A stretch of DNA of 11,167 nt from Gammaproteobacteria bacterium (GCA_015658965.1 DQNX01000042.1:1-11167), one strand, 5' to 3'. Shown: positions 1-6,870, counted from the first letter of the stretch. The notes: generated by a model not told the origin, from the sequence alone. Numbers and translations: made by a program.

Positions 1-4
1 ATGG

Positions 5-958
5 TTATAAATCTAGCGATTCAATTTCCAGCAGCATTTTGTTAATGTGCCTGCCCAATTGTGCATCATAGCCATGCCAGTCTCGGTATTCAGCTAGGCG
101 CTTATCAGCAAAAGGCTTGATTTCATAATCAGCCAAATCTTCCTCATAACCTTTTCTTGCTTCATCTTGAAGAATTAGTAAATAACCTAAGTATGGCTTA
201 ACGGCATGTTCTGCATCTCCTGAAGGGCCGTGACCTGGTACATAGTGATTAAGATTAAGATTAGTTGCATAATTTAATACTTTGATATTACTATGCATGT
301 CAGATGTCCCACCAAATCCGCCCAAACGATGAACCATATCGTTGTCACCTAAAAATAGAGTTTTACTACCAACATGTTCAATCATAATATCGGTAGTTGT
401 GTGAGCTTTAGTAGTTGGATTGTGAATCTTAAATTGTTCAGAACCTACGTTGATAATTTGAAGATGTGAAGTTGCATCGGTAGGATAAGTGGCTATTGTG
501 CCCTTTGACGCACCTTCTGTTAAACGCTCAATCAGACCAGTCCAAAATTCCCCCTCACCATCTTTTGCCTCTGCAATCATTTGTGAGTGTGCATAAATTT
601 TAACATTGGGGTATTGCTCTAAAACTGCTTGATTGCCTAACCAGTGATCGCCATGAACATGGGTATTAAAAGCGGCAACAATTGGCTTATCGGTGATTTT
701 TTTTATTTCATTAATCACTTGCTGGCCCACTTGGTAAGTACCACCTGGATCAATAACGATTACACCATGGGCACCAATGATAATGCCAGGGTTATTCATA
801 AAACCTTGGTTTTGTTTGTTTGGCTCACCCAATGGGCCGTGCATCACGTAGGCACTATCGGATAATTTGTCAAATTTATAGTCGCCCACACCCTCAATTG
901 TCCAAGCGTGACTTAGTGTCGAAATTGACAATGTTAATAATAATGCTAATCTTTTCAT
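5..958 (-). CDS. Exported MBL-fold metallohydrolase
   Basis: A 317-residue metallo-beta-lactamase-superfamily protein, probably periplasmic. Residues 1-18 look like a Sec signal peptide (MKR, a hydrophobic run LALLLTLSISTL, and a cleavage-like SHA before WTIEG). The zinc site appears complete: HVHGDH (H100, H102, D104, H105), H186 in KAHTTTD, D205 in FLGDND and H243 in VPGHGP. The strand motif GVIVIDPGG at 65-73 is also typical of the fold. Known relatives with this layout and a leader peptide include SoxH-like and quinoprotein-relay zinc hydrolases linked to sulfur or methylotrophic oxidation, as well as B-type beta-lactamases. The substrate cannot be read from sequence, and I do not claim antibiotic resistance. 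The gene stands alone, divergent from nudE with a 62-nt spacer. An AAGCAGG stretch just before the ATG is a possible ribosome binding site. The stop codon lies 4 nt inside the window edge. Confidence 0.9.
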   Translation of the reverse strand: MKRLALLLTLSISTLSHAWTIEGVGDYKFDKLSDSAYVMHGPLGEPNKQNQGFMNNPGIIIGAHGVIVIDPGGTYQVGQQVINEIKKITDKPIVAAFNTHVHGDHWLGNQAVLEQYPNVKIYAHSQMIAEAKDGEGEFWTGLIERLTEGASKGTIATYPTDATSHLQIINVGSEQFKIHNPTTKAHTTTDIMIEHVGSKTLFLGDNDMVHRLGGFGGTSDMHSNIKVLNYATNLNLNHYVPGHGPSGDAEHAVKPYLGYLLILQDEARKGYEEDLADYEIKPFADKRLAEYRDWHGYDAQLGRHINKMLLEIESLDL

Positions 959-969
959 GAGCCTGCTTC

Positions 970-1001
970 TTGATAAGAAGGTATTATTGTACCTTTATAA
1001 T
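970..1001 (+). promoter_or_regulatory. Candidate nudE operon promoter
   Basis: A perfect TATAAT at 996-1001 lies 20 nt before the nudE ATG at 1021, giving a short leader of about 13 nt. The best -35 match, TTGATA at 970-975, is 20 bp away, which is longer than the optimal 17, so the -35 is uncertain. A perfect small inverted repeat, CTTCTT-GAT-AAGAAG (966-980), covers this -35 position and could be an operator. This would be the main promoter of the seven-gene cluster. Confidence 0.4.
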
Positions 1002-1013
1002 CTTTGAATGCAA
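986..1013 (-). promoter_or_regulatory. Candidate promoter for the MBL hydrolase
   Basis: On the minus strand, TTGCAT (1008-1013) and TACAAT (986-991) are separated by 16 bp. This is a reasonable sigma-70 layout about 28 nt before the ATG at 958. It overlaps the promoter-like elements of nudE on the other strand, so the two genes probably compete for or share control. Inferred from consensus matching only. Confidence 0.4.
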
Positions 1014-1020
1014 TGCACTC

Positions 1021-1572
1021 ATGCGTAAAAAACCTAAGATAGTAAACATTGAAACACTAGCCACAACACGTGTTTTTAACATTGAACGTTTAGATTTAGA
1101 ATTTACCAATGGGGTAAGGCGCCAATATGAACGTCTTAAGCCGCCAGGCAATGGTGCGGTTCTGGTCATTCCGATGCTAGATGACAATACGGTGTTAATG
1201 ATTTATGAATACTCCGGCGGCACCGATCGGTATGAATTAGCACTAACCAAAGGTAAGATCGATGCTGGAGAGGTGCCACTTGAAGCGGCCAATAGAGAAC
1301 TAATGGAAGAGATTGGCTACGGCTCTAACAAACTAACTTTTGTCAAAACCATGACGCTCGCACCGGGCTATCAATCTAATGTTACGCACATCATACTTGC
1401 GCAAGATCTTTACAAAGCCAGTGCTGAAGGGGATGAGCCAGAACCACTTGAGGTGGTTGAATACAAGCTTTCAGATTTAGAAGATTTGGTCTATAACGAA
1501 GATTTAACCGAAGCTCGAAGCATTGCAGCACTTTATATGGCTAAAGAAATCATTAGAAAACAAAACGCGTGA
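1021..1572 (+). CDS. nudE: NudE, ADP-sugar/NADH Nudix hydrolase
   Basis: A Nudix hydrolase of the NudE type. The family cleaves ADP-ribose, NADH, Ap3A and similar ADP compounds in the cytoplasm, recycling or clearing nucleotides. The Nudix box is intact: G78, E84, then RELMEE at 92-97 and G99-Y100, matching GX5EX7REUXEEXGU. Flanking segments also match NudE: DLEFTNGVRRQYER at 25-38, AQDLY at 127-131 and EGDEPEPLE at 136-144. I start at ATG 1021 because MRKKPKIVNIETLA aligns with the E. coli N-terminus and gives 183 residues (E. coli has 186). The frame is open back to 970, but that would run through the promoter. There is no strong Shine-Dalgarno sequence. The stop overlaps the GTG of aat by 4 nt, so translation is probably coupled. 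First gene of the rightward operon. Confidence 0.93.
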   Translation: MRKKPKIVNIETLATTRVFNIERLDLEFTNGVRRQYERLKPPGNGAVLVIPMLDDNTVLMIYEYSGGTDRYELALTKGKIDAGEVPLEAANRELMEEIGYGSNKLTFVKTMTLAPGYQSNVTHIILAQDLYKASAEGDEPEPLEVVEYKLSDLEDLVYNEDLTEARSIAALYMAKEIIRKQNA

Positions 1573-2228
1573 TTAACATTCCTGAAGAATTTATTCTTCA
1601 TTCGCCAAACATTCCTTTTGCTGATATTGATTTAGCCCTCGAAGAGCCTAATGGGCTGATTGCAATTGGCGGTGAATTATCCACTGAGCGTCTACTAGAG
1701 GCTTATAAAAAAGGTATTTTCCCTTGGTATAGTGAAGGCGAGCCCGTGCTTTGGTATAGCCCAAATCCTAGAATGGTCATCACCAAAGATAAGCTTCATG
1801 TCTCAAAAAGTTTGACTAAAATATTGCACAGCAATCGATTTGAAGTACGCATCAATCATAATTTTGAGCAAGTGATTCACCAATGCAAAACGGTTAAACG
1901 CAAAGAGCAAAATAGCACTTGGATTGACAATGACATGGTTAATGCCTATACACAGCTACACCACCAAGGCCATGCGCACTCAATTGAAGTCTATAAAGAT
2001 ACGCAGTTAGTGGGTGGTTTATATGGCGTAGCGATGGGCAAGGTGTTTTTTGGTGAATCCATGTTTTCTTGCGAAAGTAATGCCTCAAAAGTAGCTCTTG
2101 TGCATTTACTCAGAAATACCGATTATCAGCTCATTGATTGCCAAGTTGAAAATCCGCATTTAAAAAGCTTGGGTGCCTTTAATATAGAGCGATCTGCGTT
2201 TATCAAACTATTAAAGGATTTACTGTAA
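1569..2228 (+). CDS. aat: Leucyl/phenylalanyl-tRNA-protein transferase
   Basis: Aat transfers Leu or Phe from aminoacyl-tRNA to proteins with N-terminal Arg or Lys, creating an N-degron read by ClpS and degraded by ClpAP. The signature GIFPWYSEGEPVLWYSPNPR spans 49-68. Further conserved pieces are W118, HAHSIEVY at 135-142, GGLYGVAMGKVFFGESMFS at 149-167, NASK at 171-174, LIDCQV at 188-193 and LGA at 201-203. At 219 residues it is a little shorter than the E. coli protein (234), lacking the C-terminal tail. The start is GTG within GTGA, overlapping the nudE stop, which agrees with coupling and with the family N-terminus. ClpS and ClpA are not in this window. Confidence 0.96.
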   Translation: MINIPEEFILHSPNIPFADIDLALEEPNGLIAIGGELSTERLLEAYKKGIFPWYSEGEPVLWYSPNPRMVITKDKLHVSKSLTKILHSNRFEVRINHNFEQVIHQCKTVKRKEQNSTWIDNDMVNAYTQLHHQGHAHSIEVYKDTQLVGGLYGVAMGKVFFGESMFSCESNASKVALVHLLRNTDYQLIDCQVENPHLKSLGAFNIERSAFIKLLKDLL

Positions 2229-2265
2229 AATAAGAGTAAATTTTTAATACAATTGTGGCGACAAC

Positions 2266-2400
2266 ATGAATACAACAATTAAATTAGCAGCACTGATTTT
2301 GGTTATTATTGGCCTGTCTTCTTGTGGAAGAATGGGTGAATTAGAGCCGCTAAAGTCTGAGGCAGTGGCATCGATTAATACTGTCATTAATCAAGCCTAA
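2266..2400 (+). CDS. lptM: Small LptM-like lipoprotein
   Basis: A 44-residue ORF too short for common gene finders. It has a lipoprotein signal: MNTTIK, a hydrophobic run LAALILVIIG, then the lipobox LSSC with the acylated Cys at 20. After the Cys comes GRMGELEPLKSEA. This resembles, but is not identical to, the CG-x-KGPLY-x-P start of LptM (formerly YifL/LppL), the outer-membrane lipoprotein that helps mature the LPS translocon LptD-LptE. In pseudomonads and other relatives a lipoprotein of this family sits directly before lysA, as here: the lysA start is 6 nt after this stop. Only CG, G and L-x-P are kept of the usual motif, and the mature part is about 25 residues. The lipoprotein nature is secure; the LptM name rests on motif plus position. 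Confidence 0.72.
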   Translation: MNTTIKLAALILVIIGLSSCGRMGELEPLKSEAVASINTVINQA

Positions 2401-2406
2401 CTTTCG

Positions 2407-3648
2407 TTGAGTTTTTCTTACCAAAATCAAACATTACACGCTGAATCTGTTGCTATAACGGATTTGATGGCGGTTTATGGCTCGCCACTTTATGTGTATT
2501 CTCGCCATGATATTGAACGCAATTGGCTTGAATTTGATCAAGCATTTGGCCAGCATCCGCATTTGGTTTGTTATGCGGTTAAGGCCAATTCTAATTTGGC
2601 AGTGCTTAACACGCTGGCAAAAATTGGCTCAGGTTTTGATATTGTTTCACAAGGCGAATTAGAGCGCGTATTGGCAGCCGGTGGCCAGGCCAATCGATGT
2701 GTATTTTCGGGGGTGGCCAAAACTAAACAAGAAATTAAGCGTGCTTTAGAAGTCGGTGTGCGTTGTTTTAATGTGGAATCAGCCTCTGAACTCGACAGAA
2801 TCGAAGCGATTGCAAAATCACTAAACACGCAAGCGCCTATTTCTATTCGCGTTAATCCAAACGTTGATGCAAAAACACATCCTTATATTTCGACCGGTCT
2901 TAAAGAAAATAAATTTGGTGTGGATATTGATGATGCCATGGACCTGTACCAACGCGCACAAGATTCAGAGTATTTAAACGTGCAAGGTTTAGATTGCCAT
3001 ATTGGTTCACAAATTACCGAAGTATCGCCATTTTTGGATGCGCTTGACAAAGTATTGACATTGGTTGAGCAGTTAAATAAAAACGGTATTGAAATTACCC
3101 ACTTAGATTTGGGTGGTGGTGTGGGCATTGTGTATGACGATGAGCGCACTATTGACATCAAGGCTTATGTTGAAGCAATGATCGCCAAAGTGGGAAATAT
3201 TGAGATAATTTTAGAGCCTGGTAGAGCTGTTGTGGGAAATGCGGGCATATTTATTACTAAAGTTGAATTCTTAAAGCAAAACTCAGAACACTCATTTGCC
3301 ATCATTGATGGTGCAATGAACGACCTTTTACGTCCCAGTTTTTACAATGCCTATCATCAGGTTTTACCTGTGAATGAAAATTCTAATGGCATTCAAGCAA
3401 GCTGGGATTTGGTTGGGCCGATTTGTGAAACCGGTGATTTTTTGGCCAAAGACAGAGACTTGTCTTTATCACAAGGCGATTATTTGGCTTTAATGTCGGC
3501 AGGCGCTTATGGATTTACCATGAGCTCAAATTACAATTCTCGCCCACGAGTGGCCGAGGTGATGGTAGATGGCGACCAACACCATCTAGTACGTGAGCGT
3601 GAAACGATTCAAGACTTATTTTATAATGAGAGTATTATTAATGGTTAA
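2407..3648 (+). CDS. lysA: Diaminopimelate decarboxylase
   Basis: LysA is the PLP enzyme that decarboxylates meso-diaminopimelate to L-lysine, the last step of lysine synthesis, in the cytoplasm. The PLP lysine is K59 in CYAVKANSN. HIGSQ is at 198-202, GGGVG at 236-240 and EPGR at 270-273. The active-site Cys is in CETGD at 340-344, and GAYGFTMSSNYNSRPR spans 366-381. Its 413 residues match the usual length of about 415. The start is a TTG at 2407 with no visible Shine-Dalgarno sequence. I accept it because SFSYQNQTLHAE aligns with family N-termini, and the next in-frame ATG (2467) would remove conserved sequence. Ribosomes may re-initiate from the lipoprotein stop 6 nt upstream. The 3' end overlaps yhbY by 8 nt. 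Confidence 0.96.
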   Translation: MSFSYQNQTLHAESVAITDLMAVYGSPLYVYSRHDIERNWLEFDQAFGQHPHLVCYAVKANSNLAVLNTLAKIGSGFDIVSQGELERVLAAGGQANRCVFSGVAKTKQEIKRALEVGVRCFNVESASELDRIEAIAKSLNTQAPISIRVNPNVDAKTHPYISTGLKENKFGVDIDDAMDLYQRAQDSEYLNVQGLDCHIGSQITEVSPFLDALDKVLTLVEQLNKNGIEITHLDLGGGVGIVYDDERTIDIKAYVEAMIAKVGNIEIILEPGRAVVGNAGIFITKVEFLKQNSEHSFAIIDGAMNDLLRPSFYNAYHQVLPVNENSNGIQASWDLVGPICETGDFLAKDRDLSLSQGDYLALMSAGAYGFTMSSNYNSRPRVAEVMVDGDQHHLVRERETIQDLFYNESIING

Positions 3649-3943
3649 GTTAACAAACAATCAGAAGAAATTTTTAAGATCAATGGGGCACGCTTTAAAG
3701 CCAGTGGTGATGATTGGCCAGCAAGGCTTGAGCGAATCAGTTTTGGCGGAGTTGGAATCATCCATGAGTAAGCACGAATTGTTGAAAATCAAGATCCGAA
3801 CTGATGGAAAGGATGAAAAACAACAAATGATCAAGCAAATTGTCGAAGTGTCAAAATCACACCTTATTCAAGTGATTGGCAACATCATGGTGATTTACCG
3901 TGCGTTTGATGAAGAGCCACAAATTATCTTGCCGAGAAAATAA
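3641..3943 (+). CDS. yhbY: YhbY-type CRM-domain ribosome assembly protein
   Basis: A 100-residue single CRM (YhbY) domain protein, very close in length to E. coli YhbY (97). The family binds pre-50S particles and 23S rRNA and acts in late large-subunit assembly. Visible family features are the GHALKPVVMIGQQGL segment (about 16-30, with the GxxG-type loop IGQQG), KHELLKIKI (about 44-52), QVIGNIMVIYR near 80-90 and the terminal LPRK. I choose ATG 3641 (MVKLTNNQKKFLR), which matches family N-termini. Upstream in-frame starts at 3593 and 3626 lie inside lysA and would add non-conserved residues. It overlaps lysA by 8 nt, and its stop shares TAATG with lpxB. In many bacteria yhbY is next to ftsJ/rlmE and ftsH, which are absent here. 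Confidence 0.93.
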   Translation: MVKLTNNQKKFLRSMGHALKPVVMIGQQGLSESVLAELESSMSKHELLKIKIRTDGKDEKQQMIKQIVEVSKSHLIQVIGNIMVIYRAFDEEPQIILPRK

Positions 3944-5028
3944 TGAAAATCGCCATAAGTGCAGCTGAAACTTCGGGCGATTTACTCGGTTCTAAATTAA
4001 TTCAAGCGCTAAAAGCACAACATGCCAGCCTACAGATAGAAGGTCTGGCAGGTGAGAAAATGCAGGCTGCCGGTTGCACCCAATTGTGGGATCAGAAGCA
4101 GGTTAATGTTATGGGTTTTAGCGAAGTATTAAAAAAACTTCCAGCCCTATTGCGTTTAAGAAAAACCATTATTGACTATTTTTCAACCCATAAGCCGGCT
4201 GTTTTTATTGGCGTAGATGCGCCTGATTTTAATTTTGTTATTGAAAAAAAATTAAAACAGCGCGGCGTTAAAACTGTGCATTATATTTCGCCTTCTGTCT
4301 GGGCATGGCGCCAAAGTCGTATTAAAAAAATTAAAAAATCCACTGATTTGGTCTTATGCGTATTTCCATTTGAAGTAGCGTTTTATCAAAAAAACCAACA
4401 AAAGGCTTTGTTTGTTGGTCATCCATTAGCACACAGTTTGAGTCCGAGAAAAAACCACAGTAGCAATAAAAATATTGTTTTGATGCCGGGCTCACGTGAG
4501 AGCGAGATAAGGCGACTGTTGCCAGAAATGTTGTCAGCCGCACGCTTAATGTTAGAACAAGACAACGAATTAAGCTTTAACTTACCCTTGGCAAACGAGC
4601 ACCTACGCACTTGGGTAGCGCAACAAGTGCAAGGCTTGGCGGTAACAATCTCTATAGGTGATGCGCATCAACGTATAGAGCAAGCAGATTTGGTTCTGGT
4701 GGCTTCAGGTACGGCTACCCTGGAAGTAGCGTTAATCGGTGTGCCAATGGTGGTGGTTTACAAACTATCTGCCTTAAGCTATTTTATTGTTTCTCGTTTG
4801 TTAAAGAGTCCGTACACCGCCCTACCCAATGTCATTGCCAATCAGGCCTTGGTGCCAGAGCTTATTCAAAATGAAGTGAATGGCGCCAACATTGCCGAGC
4901 ACGCAATGCAAATCTTGAAGGCTGATAATCAAGCTTTGATTAAAGAATTTAACGCCATTCACGCACTGCTTAAACACGATGTCGATGATCGTGCAGTAAC
5001 GGCTATTTTGGATTTGGTTAATGAATGA
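3943..5028 (+). CDS. lpxB: Lipid-A-disaccharide synthase
   Basis: LpxB condenses UDP-2,3-diacylglucosamine with lipid X to make the beta-1,6 disaccharide of lipid A at the inner face of the inner membrane. This is a GT19 glycosyltransferase of 361 residues (E. coli 382). Recognisable motifs are AAETSGDLLG at 7-16, VNVMGFSEVL at 54-63, IGVDAPDFNF at 89-98, HYISPSVWAWRQ at 113-124, VGHPLA at 158-163, MPGSRESEIRRLLP at 181-194 and, later, VASGTATLEVAL. The ATG is the overlapping TAATG junction with yhbY. The usual fabZ-lpxA-lpxB(-rnhB) neighbourhood is missing, so lpxB has been relocated into this mixed operon. It is consistent with the LPS-linked lipoprotein two genes upstream of yhbY. It overlaps nadC by 8 nt. 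Confidence 0.96.
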   Translation: MKIAISAAETSGDLLGSKLIQALKAQHASLQIEGLAGEKMQAAGCTQLWDQKQVNVMGFSEVLKKLPALLRLRKTIIDYFSTHKPAVFIGVDAPDFNFVIEKKLKQRGVKTVHYISPSVWAWRQSRIKKIKKSTDLVLCVFPFEVAFYQKNQQKALFVGHPLAHSLSPRKNHSSNKNIVLMPGSRESEIRRLLPEMLSAARLMLEQDNELSFNLPLANEHLRTWVAQQVQGLAVTISIGDAHQRIEQADLVLVASGTATLEVALIGVPMVVVYKLSALSYFIVSRLLKSPYTALPNVIANQALVPELIQNEVNGANIAEHAMQILKADNQALIKEFNAIHALLKHDVDDRAVTAILDLVNE

Positions 5029-5842
5029 AGACGAGCTAAAAGTTGTACAGCAGGCATTAAACGAAGACATAGGATCAGGTGATATATCCGCTAGTTTGTT
5101 GCCAGATGAGCAAGTTAAGGCCCGCATTATTGCCCGAGAATCGGCAGTTATTTGTGGCATTGAATATGCACAACACGCATTTTTGCTGGTTGATCAGTCG
5201 GTGAAAACCAACTGGCAAGTGAGTGACGGTGAAAGCGTGGTTGAAAACCAAGTGCTTTGCACTTTAACCGGTACGGCCGCCTCGATTGTATCTGCAGAAC
5301 GAGTGGCATTGAATTTTCTGCAAACACTCAGCGCAACGGCGACACAAACGCATGCTTTAGTGTCAAAGATTGCACACACCCACACACAATTGTTAGACAC
5401 CAGGAAAACCATTCCTGGATTGCGTTTAGCGCAAAAACAGGCGGTTAAGTGTGGTGGCGGTGTCAATCATCGAATGGGATTGTATGACTGTGTGATGCTA
5501 AAAGAAAACCATATTATGGCTGCCGGGTCTATTCAGCATGCTGTTCAATCTGCCCTTGAAAAACACCCTGATTTGCCCCTCATTGTTGAAGTTGAAACTC
5601 TGGATCAGTTACAGCAAGCCCTGGTATTCGATGGCATTACTCGAGTACTGTGTGATAACTTCTCTACCGATGATTTAACCAAAGCGGTTATTTTGGCAAA
5701 AGGAAAATTACCCTTAGAGGCTTCTGGCAACATTGATGAGCACAACATTGTTAAAGTCGCTGATACCGGTGTTGATTATATTTCGATTGGCAGTATTAGC
5801 AAAAATATTCAGGCGATAGATTTATCGCTACGATTTTCCTGA
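5021..5842 (+). CDS. nadC: Quinolinate phosphoribosyltransferase
   Basis: NadC converts quinolinate and PRPP to nicotinate mononucleotide with release of CO2, in de novo NAD synthesis. Conserved blocks are EDIGSGDIS at 15-23, the SAERVALNFLQ helix at 91-101, LDTRKTIPGLR at 125-135 (TRKT at 127-130), KCGGGVNHRMGLYD at 143-156, K161 in MLKENH, E190 in VEVET, CDNF at 211-214, EASGNI at 233-238 and ISIGSIS at 254-260. The 273 residues are near the family size (280-300). Its substrate PRPP is made by prs elsewhere in the window, but the two genes are in different transcripts. It is the last gene of the operon. Its final 15 bp overlap the 3' end of the convergent cysQ gene. Confidence 0.96.
   Translation: MNEDELKVVQQALNEDIGSGDISASLLPDEQVKARIIARESAVICGIEYAQHAFLLVDQSVKTNWQVSDGESVVENQVLCTLTGTAASIVSAERVALNFLQTLSATATQTHALVSKIAHTHTQLLDTRKTIPGLRLAQKQAVKCGGGVNHRMGLYDCVMLKENHIMAAGSIQHAVQSALEKHPDLPLIVEVETLDQLQQALVFDGITRVLCDNFSTDDLTKAVILAKGKLPLEASGNIDEHNIVKVADTGVDYISIGSISKNIQAIDLSLRFS
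5813..5828. terminator. Hairpin in the nadC/cysQ shared 3' end
   Basis: GCGATA-GATT-TATCGC is a perfect 6-bp stem with a 4-nt loop, at the very end of nadC and reaching the last bases of the cysQ stop codon. On the plus strand it is followed by ACGATTTTCC; on the minus strand a short AT-rich run with TTTTT follows some bases later. It may act as a weak bidirectional terminator between the convergent genes. The stem is short and neither side has an immediate strong U-tract, so this is tentative. Confidence 0.3.
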
Positions 5843-6586
5843 AGCGAAAAATATGGGCGACAATAAGTCGTCTTTAGTGTTGTATTTGAGCGCTTGCCCT
5901 TGTTCATCAGCCACAGAACCACCTGCGTTCTGCAAGATACAAACGCCTGCCGCAGTATCCCATTCGGAGCAAGGGCCAAATCTTGGGTAATAGTCGTAGC
6001 GACCTTCAGCCACTTGGCAAAATTTGAGCGCACTACCGAGCCGGCTAATGCTATAACTAGACTGATGTTTAAGGTGGTTGGTGAGTTGTTCGTTGTGAAA
6101 TGAATGGTGGCCAATCACCACTTTTAGTGGGTTTGATGCTGGACTGGTTTTTAAAAGAGTTTTAGCGCCAGCTTGCTGTTTAAAAGATTGCCCGTCAAGG
6201 GTGTAATAATGAATTCGCTCGAGCGGTGCATAAACCAGACCAAATAAGGGCTTATTATTTTTGATATAAGCAATACAAATGCAAAACTCACCCGTATGCT
6301 CTAGAAAATCTTTGGTCCCATCCAGTGGGTCAATTAACCAATATTCTGACCATGTTGAACGCTCATTAAATGAAATTTCATTAGACTCTTCTGAAAGAAT
6401 AGGCGTATTTGGGGTTAAATTATTTAAGCCTTCGACAATTAATTGATGAGCAGTTTGGTCAACAACGGTAAGCGGCGTTTGATCGGGCTTTACCACAACA
6501 CTCACGTCGCTTTTATAAAAGGACATAATCACCTCACCGACTTGTGTTGTCAGTGTTATCAAAGGCGATATTAAGGAATCAAACAT
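5828..6586 (-). CDS. cysQ: CysQ, 3'(2'),5'-bisphosphate nucleotidase
   Basis: A member of the inositol-monophosphatase superfamily, CysQ branch. It hydrolyses 3'-phosphoadenosine 5'-phosphate (PAP), the by-product of PAPS-dependent sulfur metabolism, to AMP. Metal-site motifs are ILSEES at 63-68, WLIDPLDGTKDF at 83-94 (D86, D89) and WDTAAG at 209-214 (D210). RLGSALKFCQVAEGRYDYYPRFGPCSEWD (182-210) is characteristic of CysQ. The 252 residues match E. coli CysQ (246). There is no clear Shine-Dalgarno sequence before ATG 6586. A TATGAT lies close to the start and a TATAAA somewhat upstream on the minus strand, but neither has a good -35, so I do not call a promoter. Transcription from the rpoD-tRNA side may also reach it if the intervening inverted-repeat structure does not terminate it. 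Confidence 0.95.
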   Translation of the reverse strand: MFDSLISPLITLTTQVGEVIMSFYKSDVSVVVKPDQTPLTVVDQTAHQLIVEGLNNLTPNTPILSEESNEISFNERSTWSEYWLIDPLDGTKDFLEHTGEFCICIAYIKNNKPLFGLVYAPLERIHYYTLDGQSFKQQAGAKTLLKTSPASNPLKVVIGHHSFHNEQLTNHLKHQSSYSISRLGSALKFCQVAEGRYDYYPRFGPCSEWDTAAGVCILQNAGGSVADEQGQALKYNTKDDLLSPIFFASGKS

Positions 6587-6650
6587 AGAGCTATCATACC
6601 TTTTTTATTTATAGTTGGTGTGGGATGGTAGGTCACAAGCATTTTTTTTC

Positions 6651-6682
6651 AGAAAGGAAAGAGGTACTGGCGTTTTCTTTCT
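6651..6682. repeat. Small inverted repeat in the cysQ-tRNA spacer
   Basis: AGAAAGGAAA (6651-6660) pairs with TTTTCTTTCT (6673-6682) across a 12-nt loop; nine Watson-Crick pairs and one G-T. No T-run follows on either strand at the correct side, so it is not a standard terminator. It is preceded by ACAAGCATTTT (6635-6645), which recurs at 6747-6757 inside the larger inverted repeat. Confidence 0.4.
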
Positions 6683-6737
6683 ACAAGGCGAATTGTTAAA
6701 CACTCAATTGAATGCACATCGTCAGTATAAAGCAGAC

Positions 6738-6869
6738 ATGTAAATTACAAGCATTTTCTCTTTATAGTAGGCGGGCGTAGGAATGAGAGAAGGCGTATAG
6801 GTGCAACTATATGACTGAACGAAAGACAAGCACAACAACCTAGAAAGAGAAAAGGCTTGTAATTTTAAT
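6738..6869. repeat. 132-bp element with 30-bp inverted ends
   Basis: The arms 6738-6767 and 6840-6869 are reverse complements at 26 of 30 positions. Their core (6742-6763 against 6844-6865) matches at 21 of 22 positions. Between them are 72 nt with a smaller TATAG-GTGCAA-CTATA hairpin (about 6797-6812). No ORF of note is inside. The element ends 1 nt before the CCA end of the neighbouring tRNA. It could be a MITE-like non-autonomous element, a large hairpin ending or processing the rpoD-tRNA transcript, or a small structured RNA. No clear target-site duplication is visible. Confidence 0.6.
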
Positions 6870-6870
6870 A

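Noticed and set aside
970..1020. Upstream extension of nudE from ATG 970
   Set aside because: It would translate through the TATAAT element and add 17 residues that NudE proteins lack; ATG 1021 gives the family N-terminus.
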